Source: Auxenochlorella pyrenoidosa (lineage: Eukaryota > Chlorophyta > Trebouxiophyceae > Chlorellales > Chlorellaceae). Taken from it: DNA of 10,423 nt. The translations under genes were made by a program, and so were the position numbers. The notes beneath the pieces were generated by a model. That model was not told where the DNA came from, did not search any database, and saw only the letters and a program-made list of their open reading frames with translations. Below, one piece after another: positions 7,699 to 10,423 of the stretch; position 1 is the first letter of the stretch; every line of letters begins with the position of its first letter. The stretch covers positions 1,967,445 through 1,977,867 of the forward strand of contig KQ482042.1 of assembly GCA_001430745.1 (NCBI GenBank). The letters are read 5' to 3'.

Positions 7699-10359
7699 CC
7701 TGTTGCCACACCCTACGCACCCGAAGGCACCAACCACATGGGCATCCCCCAGGGCCAGGAGCAGCTGTTCAACCAGCTGATGGGCGCCTTCACCGCCATG
7801 GCCAGCGGGCAGGACGCGGTCATTGCCTCTGCCGCCCCCGCCAACGTCACCCCCCAGGCCTTTGCCAAGATGGCTGGCACCATCCTGGCCACCGTGGCAC
7901 GTGCCAGCTACAACACCAAGTCCCTGGGCGACCCAAAGTTCTTCTCGTGAGGGGCACGCTGCCGCCAGATCTGGTCCGGGACAGCGTCGGCCATGGATAC
8001 CACAAGCCTGCGATACCGCCACTGCGTGCAGCAAAAGCAGTGCTTACAGCGCTGCCATTTGGGCTGGGCAGACATGCATGCGCCAAGTATGCGGCGTGAT
8101 TCATCCACCACCAGAGTTCGCCACTGACTCGTAGAGCAAAGCAACTCCCTGCCCCCCTGACAGGTACCCTGACGGCTCTGGCCGCGTCGCCCTCTACCGC
8201 ATGCCCAAGTACACCAAGGCCCGGTGCACCTGCATCTTTGTGCACGGCTGCAAGCACGACCCCTACTCCTGGTTCTACAAGAGCCCCAAGTGCTCGCAGT
8301 GCACCGGTGAGGCTAGCAAACCTGCTATGACCGCCTTGCCACTTGCGCTTCCCAGTGCTGCGCACGCCATGCGAACGAGCCTGCTCTGGCCCACATGTGT
8401 GCGCACAGCTGCTGAAGGTACAGCCATAGCAGAGCATGGCCTGACGCAGGTCTGGATCTCTGCCCGCTCCCCCTGCAGGCCTGCCCGAGGAGGTGTCCCA
8501 CAGCAAGCAGTGCCTGGCCAACGGCTGCGCCGTGCTCGCGCTCATGTCCATGAACCGCGACTACCGCTCCCGCTGCTTCTCCTCGTCCGGCTCGGGCAGT
8601 GAGTCGCGGCGCAGGGCCTGCTGCTCGAGTTGCTTCCGGACCTGCTGTTGAGGCTTCCAAAAGCCAGGCAGCCGCAGCCCACAGTGGCACCTGCGGATGA
8701 GCCTTCCAGCACTCGTGCCTGCTGCCTGCTGCCCTCCTCCTGCCCTCTTGCCTGCTGCCTGCCGCCCTCCTCCTGCCCTGCTGCCTGCTGCCTGCTGCCC
8801 TCCTCCTCCTGCCCTCCTGTCTCTCCCATGACACTAAGATGCCACACCACCGGCCTGCCCGTGCAGACGACCAGCCCTCCGCCGCCCAGCTGGTCAAGAC
8901 CTGGGCCGCCAAGGCCGGCATGAGCAAGAAGCCCATGTACATGTTTGGCGTCTCCTCCGGCGCCTCCTTTGCCATCAAGTTCCCCGGCACCATGAAGATC
9001 CAGGGCGTGATCTCTGGTGAGCCCCAGGCCGGGCAGCCGGGCAGAATGGGCATGGGCTGCATGAAGACCGGGATGGGGCCTGAGGGCAGGCTCGCAGCAG
9101 GGCTGGCCCTGCAAGCGCCCTGCACGCATTTCGCAGTGCGCCGTGGGCCCGTGCTGGCTGCAACGAACCTCCCTCTGCCCCAAGACCCAACCTTCCTCCC
9201 CCCCGCCCCCGCGTCCTGCCAGAGGTCAACATGCCCTGGGAGAAGAGCTGGGGCGCCACCAACGGGCACGGCAAGCTGCGCTACCCCTTCCCCCCCACCG
9301 TGTTCTACATGATGAAGCGCGACGTGCAGACCAAGATGCAGATTCAGAAGGCGCTGATCATCCTGAAGAACAACCGCGTGCCCGCCGACTACGTCTACGT
9401 GAGGGGGGCGGGGCGGCATGCACAGCAGGAGTTGTTGGGCGGACAGGCGCCTGGGACGCGCAAAATGAGGGCGCAGCAGAGTGTGGGCAGAGCTGGAGGA
9501 GGGGTGCAGCAGCAACAAGGTAAAGCGCAACGTGCCTGCGATCCTGGTCGCGGGCAGAGTCTGACTGGTGCCTGCGCGCTCCTCTCACCGTCCCCGATGC
9601 AGATCGATTCCCGGCCCGTCACCCCCGACTGGCTGTCCATGCGCTCCGTGTACATCTCCCCCTCCCAGTCTGCCCAGATCCAAAAGTACCTGTACAAGAT
9701 CAAGGTGCTGGACTCCAAGGGCAACGTGCGCTACGACGTCCGCGTGGTGAGTCCTCCTGCTGGCTGGCAGGGCTGCGGGCATTAGGCCGGAAGGGGGTCG
9801 GAAGGGGGGGAGAGAGGGGGCCGATGAGGCACTGGGGGCCAGGCAACATGTGCGGTGGGTGGCAATGCGGCACACGTCCAGGCAGCATGTGACTGCGGAC
9901 ATGCGGCCTTGTGCAGCTGGCGTGCTTTCTATAGGTGTGCCCGCCCTGCCCGATGTTTCATTGCCACCCTGCAGAAGCGCGGCTGGATCACCCAGCTGCC
10001 CAAGTATCTGCCCTGGCTCAAGCGCACCGATCCGTACTACAACCTCATTTCCGACGAGTCCCAGATCTGGCAGGGTGAGGCCACGCTTCGGGCTTGTACG
10101 GTTGACGGCAGGGCACTAGCGCTCACAGCGGCCCCGTGGACTGTCACCCACCCGCCTGGCATGGCCTGTCTTGTCGGCCCACTGCCCAAGAGAAGCAGCC
10201 CACGGGAGCAGGCCCTCCGGCCTCGTCCCCCATGAATGTCCGGCCCACAGCAGCCGCCTGCCCTCCGCGCCCCACGCCGCAGAGCTCAACATGGCCTGGG
10301 CCTGGCACGAGATTGTGTCTGACCCTGTGACCGCCACCCTCAAGTGGATGTTTGCCAAG
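7627..10359 (+). CDS. Secretory alpha/beta-hydrolase-like protein of an uncharacterised plant/algal family (3' partial, 8 exons)
   Basis: Exons 7627-7946, 8164-8306, 8479-8598, 8867-9016, 9223-9398, 9603-9746, 9975-10074 and 10283-10359 give 410 residues with consistent phases; the gene continues past the window. Residues 1-24 form a signal peptide (MPRPP, an Ala/Leu core, GASWAA). FVHGCKHD (132-139) supplies the HG oxyanion-type motif. CSQCTGLPEE (150-159) and a Cys in the following helix recall plant proteins annotated only as alpha/beta-hydrolases, with an HGC motif, a CPxC-GLPE motif, a GxSSG elbow and a C-terminal ELNxAxAxHE motif. GVSSG (222-226) marks S224 as likely nucleophile. ELNMAWAWHE (385-394) holds H393, a candidate catalytic His. 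No acidic catalytic residue is assigned and the substrate is unknown. The start at 7627 has a good context (AACATGC) and begins the signal peptide directly. An in-frame ATG at 7450 would bury it. Family membership is from memory of motifs and is fairly secure. Confidence 0.87.
8716..8818. repeat. 33-bp pyrimidine-rich minisatellite, about three copies
   Basis: Units begin at 8716, 8749 and 8782, each starting TGCCTGCTGCCTG and continuing CYGCCCTCCTCCTGCCCT, where the third copy carries an extra CCT. The array lies in intron 3 of the hydrolase gene (8599-8866), upstream of the acceptor CCGTGCAG, and is almost purely C/T/G. On the minus strand it encodes an apparent Arg/Gln/Ala/Gly repeat, which I regard as a by-product. 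Confidence 0.85.
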
Positions 10360-10423
10360 GTGGGGTGCCCCTGCCTTGCCTGCCCGCCCGCCTGCCCGCC
10401 CGCCCGCCCACCCTCAGCAGCCG
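10360..10423 (+). other. Start of intron 8 of the hydrolase gene, CCCG/CCTG-rich
   Basis: The exon ends WMFAK and the donor is AAG/GTGGGG at 10360-10361. The rest of the window is an imperfect CCTGCCCGCC-type tandem tract followed by CTCAGCAGCCG. Either AG (10416-10417 or 10419-10420) could be an acceptor, but the intron would be only 58-61 bases against 172-268 for the others. I cannot tell whether it ends here. Confidence 0.5.

Noticed and set aside
8716..8818. The 33-bp tandem array as a CRISPR array
   Set aside because: Units are directly adjacent without unique spacers, have simple pyrimidine composition, and lie in a eukaryotic intron with no cas genes.
8325..9530. A 401-codon open frame on the minus strand across hydrolase exons 3-5
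   Set aside because: It is antisense to exons whose plus-strand translation has strong family motifs and exact phases. The minus translation is low-complexity Arg/Ala/Gly/Gln and reads through introns and the minisatellite. High GC alone explains the lack of stops.

Overview
This window looks like nuclear DNA from a GC-rich, intron-dense green alga. A trebouxiophyte of the Chlorella/Coccomyxa/Micractinium type is my best guess, inferred from gene content, strong GC and Ala/Pro/Gly bias, and structure rather than from any search. Coding sequence is cut into short exons (60-560 bases) separated by introns of about 120-330 bases. Nearly all introns run GTGAGN/GTGNGN to CAG, and all but one obey GT-AG. 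I see no bacterial operon structure, rRNA, tRNA, CRISPR array or transposase.

Layout. (1) 270-5066, minus strand: a 5'-complete, 3'-truncated gene for an ER-luminal HSP70-superfamily chaperone of the HYOU1/GRP170/Lhs1 type (plant HSP70-17-like). I resolved 14 exons encoding 722 residues; the C-terminus lies beyond base 1. (2) 5067-5553: a divergent intergenic region with somewhat lower GC, a CCAAT box facing the chaperone gene and three copies of TGATCGG. (3) 5554-6948, plus strand: a three-exon gene for a 304-residue protein with a disordered N-terminal half and a C-terminal ankyrin-repeat block. Its second intron is best explained as a GC-AG intron. (4) 6949-7626: 3' flank of the ankyrin gene and 5' flank of the next gene, with no confident gene. 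(5) 7627-10359 and beyond, plus strand: a 3'-truncated gene for a secreted or secretory-pathway alpha/beta-hydrolase-like protein related to an uncharacterised plant family. Eight exons (410 residues) are visible.

How the genes relate. The chaperone and the hydrolase both carry N-terminal signal peptides, so both products should enter the ER, and GRP170-type proteins serve ER folding. The shared location is not evidence of a pathway. The ankyrin protein has no signal peptide and carries basic patches, so it is probably cytosolic or nuclear. I found no convincing new multi-gene system. The items most worth checking are the GC-AG intron, the chaperone's Pro/Ala-rich glycosylatable linker and Cys-containing insert, the in-frame upstream extensions of both plus-strand genes, a perfect 11-bp intronic hairpin, and the repeated motif in the divergent promoter.

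All exon boundaries were set by hand from splice consensus, reading phase and continuity with remembered family patterns. Every exon length fits its phase exactly, which supports the models, but none was tested against transcripts.
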